Shown here piece by piece: positions 56,701-63,960 of a DNA stretch of 64,000 nucleotides. Source of the DNA: Seonamhaeicola algicola (GTDB lineage: Bacteria; Bacteroidota; Bacteroidia; Flavobacteriales; Flavobacteriaceae); assembly GCF_007997385.1 (NCBI RefSeq), contig NZ_VOSC01000025.1, forward strand, positions 430,689 through 494,688. Reading direction: 5' to 3'. The notes under the pieces were generated by a model. That model had not been told where the DNA came from, did not search any database, and saw only the letters and a program-made list of their open reading frames with translations. Positions within the stretch are counted from its first letter, which is position 1; each line of letters opens with the position of its first letter. Both the position numbers and the translations under genes were made by a program.

Positions 56701-56809
56701 GCCATAAACCATTAGATGAGGTATTGCCAACACCTCCAGGTCCCGTTTGGGCATTAGTAAACATAAAAAACGACACGCATAGCGCTAGTAGTAGGTTTTG
56801 AGAGTTCAT
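53795..56809 (-). CDS. Large secreted LamG-like protein with T9SS sorting tail
   Basis: A 1004-residue exoprotein with a signal peptide (1-20). Its concanavalin/LamG-like domain (about 30-265) includes GLWLKADGITQTNNTPVVTWSDASGNNNHA and AVRLDGINDQMLI. Beta-rich middle regions follow (FDLSALDLSGKQSCQ..., VRNNRYFTLRYTDEIVWNG), then a T9SS type A sorting tail at the end (about 930-1004, NAKVYNSIGQEVKLIKN...NGVYIVSITTNNGVKTGKIIKY). It is likely a cell-surface or adhesin-like protein. There is no catalytic motif, and no operon partner. Confidence 0.82.
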   Translation of the reverse strand: MNSQNLLLALCVSFFMFTNAQTGPGGVGNTSSNGLWLKADGITQTNNTPVVTWSDASGNNNHASAITTEQPLFISNSSFNNMPAVRLDGINDQMLISDADILDGSSGLTFFAVIRPNNLNGSTPRGILGKRISYTVSSNYAYTWFFWGSNYLNTDINTQNNRFNTSPTSFSNNTNYLLKLGFNGSLPSNERTQIDNGGNLVTSSTESSTSIINSNADLVIGALNHNYSSYLGADYAEVIHFNKDLNLAEEIIVNNYLSAKYNINLSSNDLYTHDNSSSGNFDFNVAGIGQASDGSNHTDSQGSGIVRINNPTNLNNNEYLFWGEKTANPTYTFNTNNLTHTEQLNAVWRVQKIGNVGSVDISFDLSALDLSGKQSCQPLQLIFDNDADFSMTDSSDEVYNLTITGTTATATNVSVRNNRYFTLRYTDEIVWNGTAFTNGSGSAQAPSDTDECLKLTVKPGTDAVITSHAHVREIEIETGATLIVNDGVLLEVENFINTNGTINLQGEAQLIQNHNYPSSNSGSGVLIKKQQGATNPFNYNFWSSPVNNGGSWQIGAIEEANGIINFHGNPDADATTTPITLSSTWLYSYNGLSNNYASWNKLTTSSTLAPGYGYTMKGSGAVSGEQEYIFKGIPNDGNYAIPIAAGDDILIGNPYPSAIDAEQFINDNLHVINGSLYFWEHFSTNNSHNLSDYEGGYAIRNLMMGTAAVSDASGLTSGNGSASKPAPPQHIPVGQGFFVRASSTGGNIHFNNGQRAFAKESLNESVFFKGKTKKVTVKKDERTKVWLSFTKPNEMTKQLGLGFDNKATIGYDKGYDAISYDDLRNDANWLLNDETLAIQALPAIEFENELPLKVKITDAGIFKFTIDKTENLSDNVDIFLKDNSSNAFYNLNANSIDIHIAKGDYNDRFSIVFKETQRLNIEHNNDTEKLSVVYNKTSGSIIINNFNNLSEIKNAKVYNSIGQEVKLIKNLTSNSINISNKANGVYIVSITTNNGVKTGKIIKY

Positions 56810-57290
56810 AGCAATTTACATTTAAATAATACAGACGTTGTAAGTCTATATAGTTTATACACAAATATTTATGTTTGGTCACATAACTTTAATCTAAATA
56901 GATTAGTTATGATTACGCATAACAGAAATTAAATTGATTTAATTACTTTTTTTAGAAGATGAAAATTAACTGTACGGTTTGAGAGAACGTGTAGGTATAG
57001 AGTTTTCATAGTATGAGAGAATTGGTTCATTATTTTAGCAATTTGAATAGTTTGGGGTTATTCTACAGCGAAGGTAATTATTTAAACAGGTTAAGTGGTA
57101 TATTTTAACGACGAAACGCTAGTTTAGTGTCGGTGAATGACATGAAAGTGTAGACGAAGTGTTAAATTTAGGCTAAAAATAATTTTCAAAACTATTTTTT
57201 ATTATTTTTAATTTCAGAAAATTTAATATATTTAGCCTATAAACAAATCTACTTTTATAAATTTTTTAAAACCTAAACCTTAACATAATT
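56810..57290. other. Intergenic region with one large inverted repeat
   Basis: CATAACT...AATCT (from 56882) pairs with AGATT...AGTTATG (to 56911), an imperfect 30-bp dyad about 75 bp upstream of the LamG-like gene and a possible operator. No gene or other signal is seen in the rest. Confidence 0.45.
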
Positions 57291-57488
57291 ATGGCAAGAG
57301 CAATGCTAGAGTACACTAAAACTGTACTTAATAAAGTAAGTTTTGATGCTACGTTGTTTTGCAGAGAAGTACAAAAAGCGGTTAGTAGATTACTACCGTA
57401 TGAAATTGAAGAGCTTAAAATATTTATCAATTCACTTGTACTGCAAAACCCAGAACTTAATCAGTGTTTAATTTATTTAAAACCATAA
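57291..57488 (+). CDS. Small conserved-type protein of unknown function
   Basis: A 65-residue, probably cytoplasmic and helical protein starting MARAMLEYTKTVLNKVSFDA. It has its own strong terminator directly after the stop (57489-57514), which supports a real single-gene unit. No signal peptide or membrane span is present. I do not recognise a domain; small proteins of this kind occur in Bacteroidetes. Confidence 0.75.
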   Translation: MARAMLEYTKTVLNKVSFDATLFCREVQKAVSRLLPYEIEELKIFINSLVLQNPELNQCLIYLKP

Positions 57489-57514
57489 TAAAAGCGACCA
57501 ACTGGTCGCTTTTT
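57489..57514 (+). terminator. Terminator of the 65-residue protein gene
   Basis: AAGCGACC and GGTCGCTT form an 8-bp GC-rich stem with a four-base loop and a six-T tail. Confidence 0.88.
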
Positions 57515-57556
57515 TATTTCTATTAAGTTTTTCTTAAAAAAAGTAGTAAAGTTATT

Positions 57557-57564
57557 TATATTTG
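57557..57564 (+). promoter_or_regulatory. Putative -7 promoter box of the copper/redox operon
   Basis: TATATTTG, a full TAnnTTTG match, ends only 10 bp before the TTG start at 57575, implying a nearly leaderless mRNA. Confidence 0.45.
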
Positions 57565-57574
57565 CAGCTAAATT

Positions 57575-57958
57575 TTGAAAAAGCTATTTCTTGTCATATT
57601 ACTAGTTGCTTTTTTTGTAAAGCCCATGTATAATTTGTGTTATTTGGCATATTACCAAATAAATATAGATTATATAACAAATGTTTTTTGTGTAAATAAA
57701 GAAAAAGTAGAAATGGCTTGTAATGGTAAATGCCATTTAGCAAAACAACTTCAGGCAACAGAAAACCCTTCAGAAGACGGCAAAACAACATTACATATTT
57801 TAGATGTTGTTACCGTTGTTTTTTTACAAAAAACGCAATGTTTTACAATTTCAAATCCTTCAGAATTTATAAATAAAAATATTTTAAATAGTTATAACAA
57901 ACTATATACTTTCAATTTTCAATCATTTCAATTTAAACCACCACGGTTTATTGCTTAA
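57575..57958 (+). CDS. Small exported or membrane-anchored Cys-motif protein (CNGKC), putative copper-related
   Basis: A 127-residue protein starting at TTG (57575); no ATG fits better, since the frame's signal peptide begins at once (MKKLFLVILLVAFFVKPMYN). The conserved-looking core is C-x9-CNGKCHLAKQL (Cys39, Cys49, Cys53). Proteins with this CNGKC motif occur in flavobacteria beside copper or TonB transport genes. It opens the unit with the MbnP-like, MbnH-like and beta-barrel genes. A metal-binding role is inferred from the cysteines and context. Confidence 0.7.
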   Translation: MKKLFLVILLVAFFVKPMYNLCYLAYYQINIDYITNVFCVNKEKVEMACNGKCHLAKQLQATENPSEDGKTTLHILDVVTVVFLQKTQCFTISNPSEFINKNILNSYNKLYTFNFQSFQFKPPRFIA

Positions 57959-58086
57959 TTTTTATGAGCTCATTTAGGTTAAATAATGTTAGCCTAATTC
58001 CTTTTTTTAAACCAAATCAAACAAAAAATCAACTATAGTAGCATTACTTATAGCTGTGTTTTGCTACACTATAATAAAATTAAGAA

Positions 58087-58878
58087 ATGAAAATTGTAAA
58101 ACTTTCAATAGCACTTTTAATGTGCGCAATAATGGCTTCATGCTCATCTGATGATGCCGAAGATTTAACAGGTGAAACAGGAAATATTATATTAAAATTT
58201 GATAACGGTGTTGATGGTAACGACTTTGTTTTCAATACAGAATATAGTAAATCAAACAACGAATCATTCAAACTAGAAACAGTAAAGTACATAATTAGTA
58301 ACGTAAGGTTTAAAGATGCCGATGGAAATACATTTATGTATCCTACCGAAGATAACGCCTTTATTATTAACGAAGCAAATGCTAACAATGCCGGCGAAAT
58401 TTGGGTAGAATTAACAGGTGTTGATGCAGCAAATTATACCGAAATTACGTTTGGTATAGGTATTGATCAAGCACGTTTTGCTTTAGGAGCCGAAGGTCAA
58501 GGTGACTTTTTAGAGCAAGCTGAAGCTGAAGGTATGATGTGGAGTTGGGCTACTGGCTACAAATTTATTAGGCTAGATGGTACTTATTCTGATGGTACTG
58601 TAACTAATCAGGCTTTAAATATGCACATGGGTAGCGTAGGAACAACTTTAGATAATTACAAAGAAACCACACTTGCTTTTCCTAACAGTATAGTTGTAAG
58701 AAACGATAAAACTCCCGAAGTTCATATTGTGGCAGATTTAATGAAAGCCTTTGACGGTGTACAATCTGTTAAATTTTCTGAAGGCTATGACCAAGTGCAT
58801 GTAGATGAAGTTGAAACACCTATAATAGCTACAAACGTTGCAGCAATGTTTATGGTGCATCACGTACATAATCACTAA
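58087..58878 (+). CDS. mbnP: MbnP-like copper-associated lipoprotein
   Basis: A 263-residue lipoprotein (lipobox ASC, Cys19) matching the MbnP family. Diagnostic stretches are ILKFDNGVDGNDFVFN, KLETVKYIISNVRFKD, TEITFGIGIDQARFALG and MMWSWATGYKFIRLDG, which holds Trp152 and Trp154. In characterised systems the MbnP partner is oxidised on a tryptophan by the dihaem enzyme MbnH to make kynurenine and bind copper. Here a dihaem gene follows at 58952. The C-terminus is His-rich (HHVHNH). No methanobactin genes are nearby. Confidence 0.85.
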   Translation: MKIVKLSIALLMCAIMASCSSDDAEDLTGETGNIILKFDNGVDGNDFVFNTEYSKSNNESFKLETVKYIISNVRFKDADGNTFMYPTEDNAFIINEANANNAGEIWVELTGVDAANYTEITFGIGIDQARFALGAEGQGDFLEQAEAEGMMWSWATGYKFIRLDGTYSDGTVTNQALNMHMGSVGTTLDNYKETTLAFPNSIVVRNDKTPEVHIVADLMKAFDGVQSVKFSEGYDQVHVDEVETPIIATNVAAMFMVHHVHNH

Positions 58879-58951
58879 AAAATAATATTGAAGTTGTGTG
58901 AAATTTTTAAATGAAGATTTTGCACAACTTCATTTATAAACATTAAAAGTT

Positions 58952-59998
58952 ATGAAAAAACTACTAATAATTTACTTAGTTTTTGTAGCCTTTTCTTGTT
59001 CCAAATCTAATGATGTAGACGTTTATGTGCCAGTACCCTTAAATGTTGAAATACCTTCAAATTTTCCTGATATTGTTTATAATTTAGAAAATAATCCGGT
59101 TACTGAAGAAGGCTTTCAATTGGGTAAAAAGTTATTTTACGAGGGTAAATTATCAGCAAATAATGCTATACCGTGTGCCTTTTGCCATGAGCAAGCTTTT
59201 GCCTTTACACATCATGAACACACGGTTAGTCATGGTTTAAACGGTGGTATTGGTAAACGCAATGCACAACCCATGCAAAATTTAGCATTCCAGTCTGAAT
59301 TTATGTGGGATGGCGCCGCCACACACCTAGATTTGCAACCTATAATTCCATTAACAAGTGATGTTGAAATGGGCGAAACAATTAGTAATGTAATAGCTAA
59401 ACTTAAAGCCGATGGTTACTACCAAAACCAGTTTGCGAAAGCTTTTGAAGATGGTGAAATTAATGGCGAAAATATGCTCAAAGCCTTATCGCAGTTTATG
59501 GTTATGATGATTTCTTCAAATTCTAAATACGATAAATATGTTAGAAATGAAGACGGTGTAACACTTTCACCTATAGAAATGGATGGATTAAGTACGTTTA
59601 AAAATAAATGCGCAACGTGTCATGCAACCGATTTGTTTACAGACCAAAGTTACCGAAACACTGGTTTGCCTGTAAACCCAAGATTAAATGATTTAGGACG
59701 CTATAATATTTTTGAAAACACCAACGATTTATACAAATTTAAAGTGCCAAGTTTACGAAATGTTGAAAAATCTAATCCATACATGCATGATGGCAGATTA
59801 TCAACCTTAGAGGCTGTTTTAGATTTTTATAGCAGTGGTGTAACCAATAATGGAGGTAATGTAGATACTGTTTTAGTTAAAGAAGATGGTAGTTTGGGCA
59901 TAGATTTATCTGCCTACGAAAAGGAAAGTATTATAGCTTTTTTAAAAACACTAACAGATTATGAATTTTTAAATGATGAAAGATTTGCAGAGTTTTAA
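58952..59998 (+). CDS. mbnH: MbnH/MauG-like dihaem cytochrome c peroxidase family lipoprotein
   Basis: A 348-residue dihaem c-type protein with lipobox FSC (Cys16). Haem motifs are CAFCH (75-79) and CATCH (220-224). Family marks are KRNAQPMQNLAF, FMWDGAATHLDLQPIIPL and FKVPSLRNVEKSNPYMHDGRLSTLEAVLDFYSSG. The bacterial cytochrome c peroxidase/MauG superfamily includes peroxidases and protein-modifying enzymes. Its place after mbnP argues for the MbnH subgroup, which oxidises its MbnP partner. Its end overlaps the next gene by 26 bp. Confidence 0.88.
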   Translation: MKKLLIIYLVFVAFSCSKSNDVDVYVPVPLNVEIPSNFPDIVYNLENNPVTEEGFQLGKKLFYEGKLSANNAIPCAFCHEQAFAFTHHEHTVSHGLNGGIGKRNAQPMQNLAFQSEFMWDGAATHLDLQPIIPLTSDVEMGETISNVIAKLKADGYYQNQFAKAFEDGEINGENMLKALSQFMVMMISSNSKYDKYVRNEDGVTLSPIEMDGLSTFKNKCATCHATDLFTDQSYRNTGLPVNPRLNDLGRYNIFENTNDLYKFKVPSLRNVEKSNPYMHDGRLSTLEAVLDFYSSGVTNNGGNVDTVLVKEDGSLGIDLSAYEKESIIAFLKTLTDYEFLNDERFAEF

Positions 59999-60974
59999 TA
60001 TAAAATGCGTTTTAACTATTTGTTTCGTGTTGTTTTTTGGCAAAATAAAAGCACACAATGGTTGTTTGTGGCCATATAAATCACATACAGACTTTGGTGT
60101 TTTGTGTGATTTATGTAGTTGTTCAACCAGTAGTGGTAGCATGGGTTTTGGTACTTTAAACAATGCTAATTTTGTAGGTTTACGTTATATATATCAAAAG
60201 TTTGAATCTCAAAATGGGGTGTTTCAAAATTCTCCAAAAAGTGAAGAAAACTTTAATACCTATCAACTTTGGGCACAAATTCCTATAAATAACAAATACT
60301 ATGTAACGGCTAATTTACCTTACCAAGATTTAACAAGATCATTAAATGAAACAACACAAAATATTAATGGTGTTGGAGATGCCAATATAATAGCATGGTA
60401 TAAACTACCACTTATAAAAAAGAAGAAAAATAATGAAACGGTAGATTTTAATAAAACCAACCAAACAGCTGCCCATACACTATTATTTGGTTTAGGTGTA
60501 AAATTGCCCACCGGAAAATTTGAAGAGGCTTTAACAGATAATGTTAATCCGGGTTTTCAAGTTGGTACAGGTAGTTTTGATGGTATTTTTTCGGCAGGAT
60601 ATAATTATGCTGGTAATAAAATAGGTGTAAATACACTGCTTTCATATTATTTAAAAGGTGAAAATAAAAACGAATATAAGTTTGGAGATCAAGTTAGTTT
60701 TTCAACCAATGTTTATACAGTTTTTAAAACCAAAAAGATAAATATTATGCCTTTTTTAGGCCTTTCGGGTGATAGTTATAGTGAAATTAAGCAGTACAAT
60801 GAAACCCTTAATGATACCAATGGTACTATTGTTAACACCTCAATTGGCACTGAAGTTAATTTAAAGGCCTTTGTATTAGGTGTTAATTTTACAGCGCCAA
60901 TACATCAAGATTTATTTGGTGGTAATGTACAATCTAAAAACAGGCTAGCTTTGTATTTAAATTATAGTCTGTAA
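59973..60974 (+). CDS. Outer-membrane beta-barrel protein with N-terminal Cys cluster
   Basis: A 333-residue exported protein. A signal peptide (about 1-27, KIKA/HNG) is followed by a Cys-rich stretch with Cys31 and CDLCSC (Cys45, Cys48, Cys50), then amphipathic beta-strands typical of transporter-like barrels (FGLGVKLPTG, INIMPFLGLSGDSYSE), ending LALYLNYSL. It overlaps mbnH by 26 bp and is probably translationally coupled. The Cys cluster suggests a metal-binding vestibule and the context suggests copper; both are inferences. Confidence 0.78.
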   Translation: MMKDLQSFNIKCVLTICFVLFFGKIKAHNGCLWPYKSHTDFGVLCDLCSCSTSSGSMGFGTLNNANFVGLRYIYQKFESQNGVFQNSPKSEENFNTYQLWAQIPINNKYYVTANLPYQDLTRSLNETTQNINGVGDANIIAWYKLPLIKKKKNNETVDFNKTNQTAAHTLLFGLGVKLPTGKFEEALTDNVNPGFQVGTGSFDGIFSAGYNYAGNKIGVNTLLSYYLKGENKNEYKFGDQVSFSTNVYTVFKTKKINIMPFLGLSGDSYSEIKQYNETLNDTNGTIVNTSIGTEVNLKAFVLGVNFTAPIHQDLFGGNVQSKNRLALYLNYSL

Positions 60975-60977
60975 AAT

Positions 60978-61022
60978 TAGCTGCTTTGCAGTAATACACC
61001 TGCAAAGCAGCTAGTTTTTTTA
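60978..61022. terminator. Terminator shared by the copper/redox operon and oxyR
   Basis: TAGCTGCTTTGCAG and CTGCAAAGCAGCTA form a perfect 14-bp stem with an eight-base loop, followed by GTTTTTTTATTTT. The oxyR stop codon lies in the T-run. Confidence 0.9.
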
Positions 61023-61958
61023 TTTTGGTAACGGACTAATAATTTTAACATCCTGAAACGCTATTGCGCCCCTTACAATACCTGCAATTACATCTTGTAA
61101 AGCTTCAATAATTTGCATTTTAAGTTCGCTTTTATGGTAAATTAAACTTACTTCTCTTGCAGGTGGCGGCTCATTAAAATAGTGTAAATTGTTTTTTTCT
61201 TTTTCGTTAATATCTAAAGTATGTAAATAGGGTAGAAGCGTCATGCCTAAACCTTCGTTTGATAGTTTTATAAGCGTTTCAATACTACCACTTTCTAATT
61301 GAAACTTATCATCTACGTGGTTTTTAAATATTTTACACAAGTTTATTACGCCATCTCTAAAACAGTGGCCATCTTCAAGTAATAGCATATCATCAATTTC
61401 TAAATCGGTAGTTGCTATTGTTTTTTGCCCGTAAAGTCTGTGGTTTTTTGGTATATAACTAACAAAAGGTTCATAGTAAAGTGGGCGCTCTTTTATGTTT
61501 TCATCTTCTAAAGGCGTTGCAGCAATGGCAGCATCTAAATGGCCTTCTTTAATGCGGCTCATAATTTCCTCAGTAGTTAACTCTTCAATTTTTAGCTTTA
61601 CTTTTGGGTGTTTTTTTATAAATGTTTTTAAAAACATTGGTAGTAAAGTTGGCATTATGGTTGGTATTATGCCTAATTTAAACTCGCCACCAATAAATCC
61701 TTTTTGTTGGTCTACAATATCTTGTATTCTGTAAGACTCGTTTACTATGTTTCTGGCTTGTGTAACTATTTTTTTTCCAACTTCGGTAAGCTCAATAGGT
61801 TTTTTACTTCTGTCAAAAATTTGAATATCAAGTTCGTCTTCTAGTTTTTGAATTTGCATACTCAAAGTTGGCTGGGTTACAAAGCATTTTTCGGCGGCTT
61901 TTGTAAAGTTTTGATGTTCGGCTACTGCCAAAACATAATATAGTTGTGTGATAGTCAT
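61020..61958 (-). CDS. oxyR: LysR-family peroxide sensor OxyR
   Basis: A 312-residue LysR-type regulator with an N-terminal winged HTH (about 1-60, MTITQLYYVLAVAEHQNFTKAAEKCFVTQPTLSMQI). Its regulatory domain carries the redox cysteine pair Cys199 and Cys208 in EDGHCFRDGVINLC, the same residue numbers and spacing as E. coli OxyR. Hydrogen peroxide would form a disulfide there and switch on defence genes. It is divergent from dps, a classic OxyR target, across 104 bp containing a dyad at 61993-62012. Confidence 0.95.
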   Translation of the reverse strand: MTITQLYYVLAVAEHQNFTKAAEKCFVTQPTLSMQIQKLEDELDIQIFDRSKKPIELTEVGKKIVTQARNIVNESYRIQDIVDQQKGFIGGEFKLGIIPTIMPTLLPMFLKTFIKKHPKVKLKIEELTTEEIMSRIKEGHLDAAIAATPLEDENIKERPLYYEPFVSYIPKNHRLYGQKTIATTDLEIDDMLLLEDGHCFRDGVINLCKIFKNHVDDKFQLESGSIETLIKLSNEGLGMTLLPYLHTLDINEKEKNNLHYFNEPPPAREVSLIYHKSELKMQIIEALQDVIAGIVRGAIAFQDVKIISPLPK

Positions 61959-61992
61959 TTTTAATCAATTTAGGTTATAAAAATATAAAAAC

Positions 61993-62012
61993 TATCAATA
62001 ATTATTATGATA
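61993..62012. promoter_or_regulatory. Putative OxyR site between oxyR and dps
   Basis: TATC-aataattattat-GATA, a dyad with an almost fully symmetric AT-rich centre, lies in the divergent promoter region 20 bp upstream of the dps -7 box, where an activator would bind. Confidence 0.45.
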
Positions 62013-62031
62013 AATAATGTTAATTATAAAT

Positions 62032-62039
62032 TAATTTTG
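62032..62039 (+). promoter_or_regulatory. Putative -7 promoter box of dps
   Basis: TAATTTTG matches TAnnTTTG and ends 23 bp upstream of the ATG at 62063. It overlaps the alternative GTG at 62039, which argues against that start. Confidence 0.5.
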
Positions 62040-62062
62040 TGATAACAAAAAATGATACCAAA

Positions 62063-62542
62063 ATGAAAACAAATAGTATAGGATTAGACAGCAAAAAAAC
62101 AGTAGAATTAGCAAACGATTTAAATGGTTTGTTAGCTAATTTTCAAATTTATTATCAAAATTTAAGAGGTATTCATTGGAATATTAAAGGAAAAGCTTTT
62201 TTTAATTTACATGAGAAGTTTGAAGAGCTTTATACCGATGCAAATGCTAAAGTTGATGAAATAGCAGAGCGTATTTTAACTTTAGGTGAAACACCTTTAC
62301 ATACTTTTGAAGATTATACTGCAGCTGCTAAAGTGCCTGTAGGTAAAAATATTTCGGAAGATGTTAAAGCTGTTAGATTAATAGTAGATTCTTTAAAAGA
62401 ATTATTAGAAATAGAAAGAAATATACTTGAAAAAGCAGGTGATGCAAATGATGAAGGAACAAATAGTATGATGAGTGATTTTATTACCGAACAAGAAAAA
62501 ACCGTGTGGATGATGAAAGCATGGTTAAACGAAGACGTATAA
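62063..62542 (+). CDS. dps: Dps family ferritin-like DNA-protection protein
   Basis: A 159-residue four-helix ferritin-like protein from the ATG at 62063; a GTG at 62039 would overlap the likely promoter box. The inter-subunit ferroxidase residues are visible: His38 (GIHWN), His50, Glu54, Asp65 and Glu69 (HEKFEELYTDANAKVDEIAER), with the spacing of E. coli Dps. It stores iron oxidised by hydrogen peroxide and protects DNA. It is divergent from oxyR, which probably activates it. Confidence 0.95.
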   Translation: MKTNSIGLDSKKTVELANDLNGLLANFQIYYQNLRGIHWNIKGKAFFNLHEKFEELYTDANAKVDEIAERILTLGETPLHTFEDYTAAAKVPVGKNISEDVKAVRLIVDSLKELLEIERNILEKAGDANDEGTNSMMSDFITEQEKTVWMMKAWLNEDV

Positions 62543-62585
62543 CATATAGCATAATTAAAATTTTATTGATAGTTAGTTTAGTTTT

Positions 62586-62622
62586 AAAAAGCCCTTTTAA
62601 CTTTTAAGTAAAAGGGCTTTTT
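62586..62622. terminator. Bidirectional terminator between dps and the DUF58 gene
   Basis: AAAAAGCCCTTTT and AAAAGGGCTTTTT form a perfect 13-bp stem with an 11-base loop. Confidence 0.88.
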
Positions 62623-63952
62623 ATAGTAATCCTCTAGCTTTTATTTCTAAGTATTTGTTTATGGTGTCTATAGTTAAATTCTCTGGTGTAGTAAGAATGG
62701 AGTAAATACCGTATTTTTTTAACTCATTTACAATTAGGCGCTTTTCAAAAGCAAACTTTTCGGCAATTACTTTATCATAAGCTTGTTGAACAGTTTCGGC
62801 TTTGTTGTGTATTAAGCTGTTAAGTTCTGTGTTTTTAAAAAATATAACTACTAATAAATGGCTTTTTGCAATACCTTTTAAATATGGTAATTGCCTATGT
62901 AGGCCATCTAAAGTTTCAAAATTTGTATATAATAAAATTAAACTTCGGTGTGTTATATTACGTTTAATATCGGCATACAAACGCCCAAAATCACTTTCAA
63001 AAAAATTAGTATTAACGTTATAAAGCGCTTCTAAAATTAAATTCATTTGCGAGGTTCTTCGCTCTGCAACAACTCTGTTTTCTACTTTTTTTGAGAACGA
63101 AAAAATACCTGCTTTATCTTGTTTTTTTAATGCCACGTTTGATATTACTAAAGCTGCATTTACGGCATAATCTAAAAGTGATAAGCCATTAAAAGGCATT
63201 TTCATAACGCGTCCTTTATCTATAACTGAATATATGGGTTGCGATTTTTCATCTTGAAATTGATTTACCATTAACTGATTTTTTTTAGCGGTTGCTTTCC
63301 AGTTTATGGTACGCAAATCATCACCTAAAACATAATCTTTTATTTGTTCAAATTCCATTGTATGCCCAAGCTTACGCACTTTTTTTATGCCGTACTGTGA
63401 TAAATTATTGCTTATTGCCAGTAAATTATACTTGCGTAACTGTATAAAACTGGGGTAATTGGGTACCATAACACCATCATTAAAGCTAAAACGACGTGCT
63501 ACTAAACCAAAAACAGATGTTGCATAAATATTAAGTTTTCCAAAGTGGTATTCACCACGTTCGGTAGGACGTAATTGGTACTCTAAAGTTATACTGCTTG
63601 AAGGGGCTAGCTTTCTGTCTATTTTAAAGTTTCTAAGTTGAAATTGCTCTGGCACTTCATCAATAACCCTAACAAAAACAGGAACTGTATAAAAGTTTTG
63701 TATGTTTAATTGAATGGGGTTTTCATCACCGTTTGATAATTTTTCGGGTACTATTCTTTCACCGTAAATACCTTTTTTAGCAGTGTATAAAAACAAGGTG
63801 TCTAGCACAGCTAAAGCAACTAATATGAGTAATAAAAGCCTAACAGTATTAAACCAAACAGGAAATACAAAACTTATTACAAATAGTATCATAACACCAA
63901 TACAGGCGTAAAAAAAACGATTTTGTATGTAAAAGGATTTTAGGCGTTTCAC
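62621..63952 (-). CDS. DUF58 domain-containing membrane protein
   Basis: A 443-residue protein with GTG start at 63952. Two membrane spans lie at about 12-30 and 33-52, and the DUF58 domain contains GDDLRTINWKATAKKNQLMVNQFQDE (about 203-228). The C-terminal part looks von Willebrand A-like. DUF58 proteins normally pair with a MoxR AAA+ ATPase, which would be expected immediately right of the window. The system is thought to assist maturation of periplasmic or membrane complexes. A heptamer repeat begins 9 bp upstream of the start. Confidence 0.9.
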   Translation of the reverse strand: MKRLKSFYIQNRFFYACIGVMILFVISFVFPVWFNTVRLLLLILVALAVLDTLFLYTAKKGIYGERIVPEKLSNGDENPIQLNIQNFYTVPVFVRVIDEVPEQFQLRNFKIDRKLAPSSSITLEYQLRPTERGEYHFGKLNIYATSVFGLVARRFSFNDGVMVPNYPSFIQLRKYNLLAISNNLSQYGIKKVRKLGHTMEFEQIKDYVLGDDLRTINWKATAKKNQLMVNQFQDEKSQPIYSVIDKGRVMKMPFNGLSLLDYAVNAALVISNVALKKQDKAGIFSFSKKVENRVVAERRTSQMNLILEALYNVNTNFFESDFGRLYADIKRNITHRSLILLYTNFETLDGLHRQLPYLKGIAKSHLLVVIFFKNTELNSLIHNKAETVQQAYDKVIAEKFAFEKRLIVNELKKYGIYSILTTPENLTIDTINKYLEIKARGLL

Positions 63953-63960
63953 TAATCTTG

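Noticed and set aside
57575..57958. The small Cys-motif protein as a methanobactin precursor
   Set aside because: It is 127 residues with a membrane-targeting N-terminus and a CNGKC motif. This is unlike a short methanobactin precursor peptide, and no mbnB/mbnC genes are nearby.
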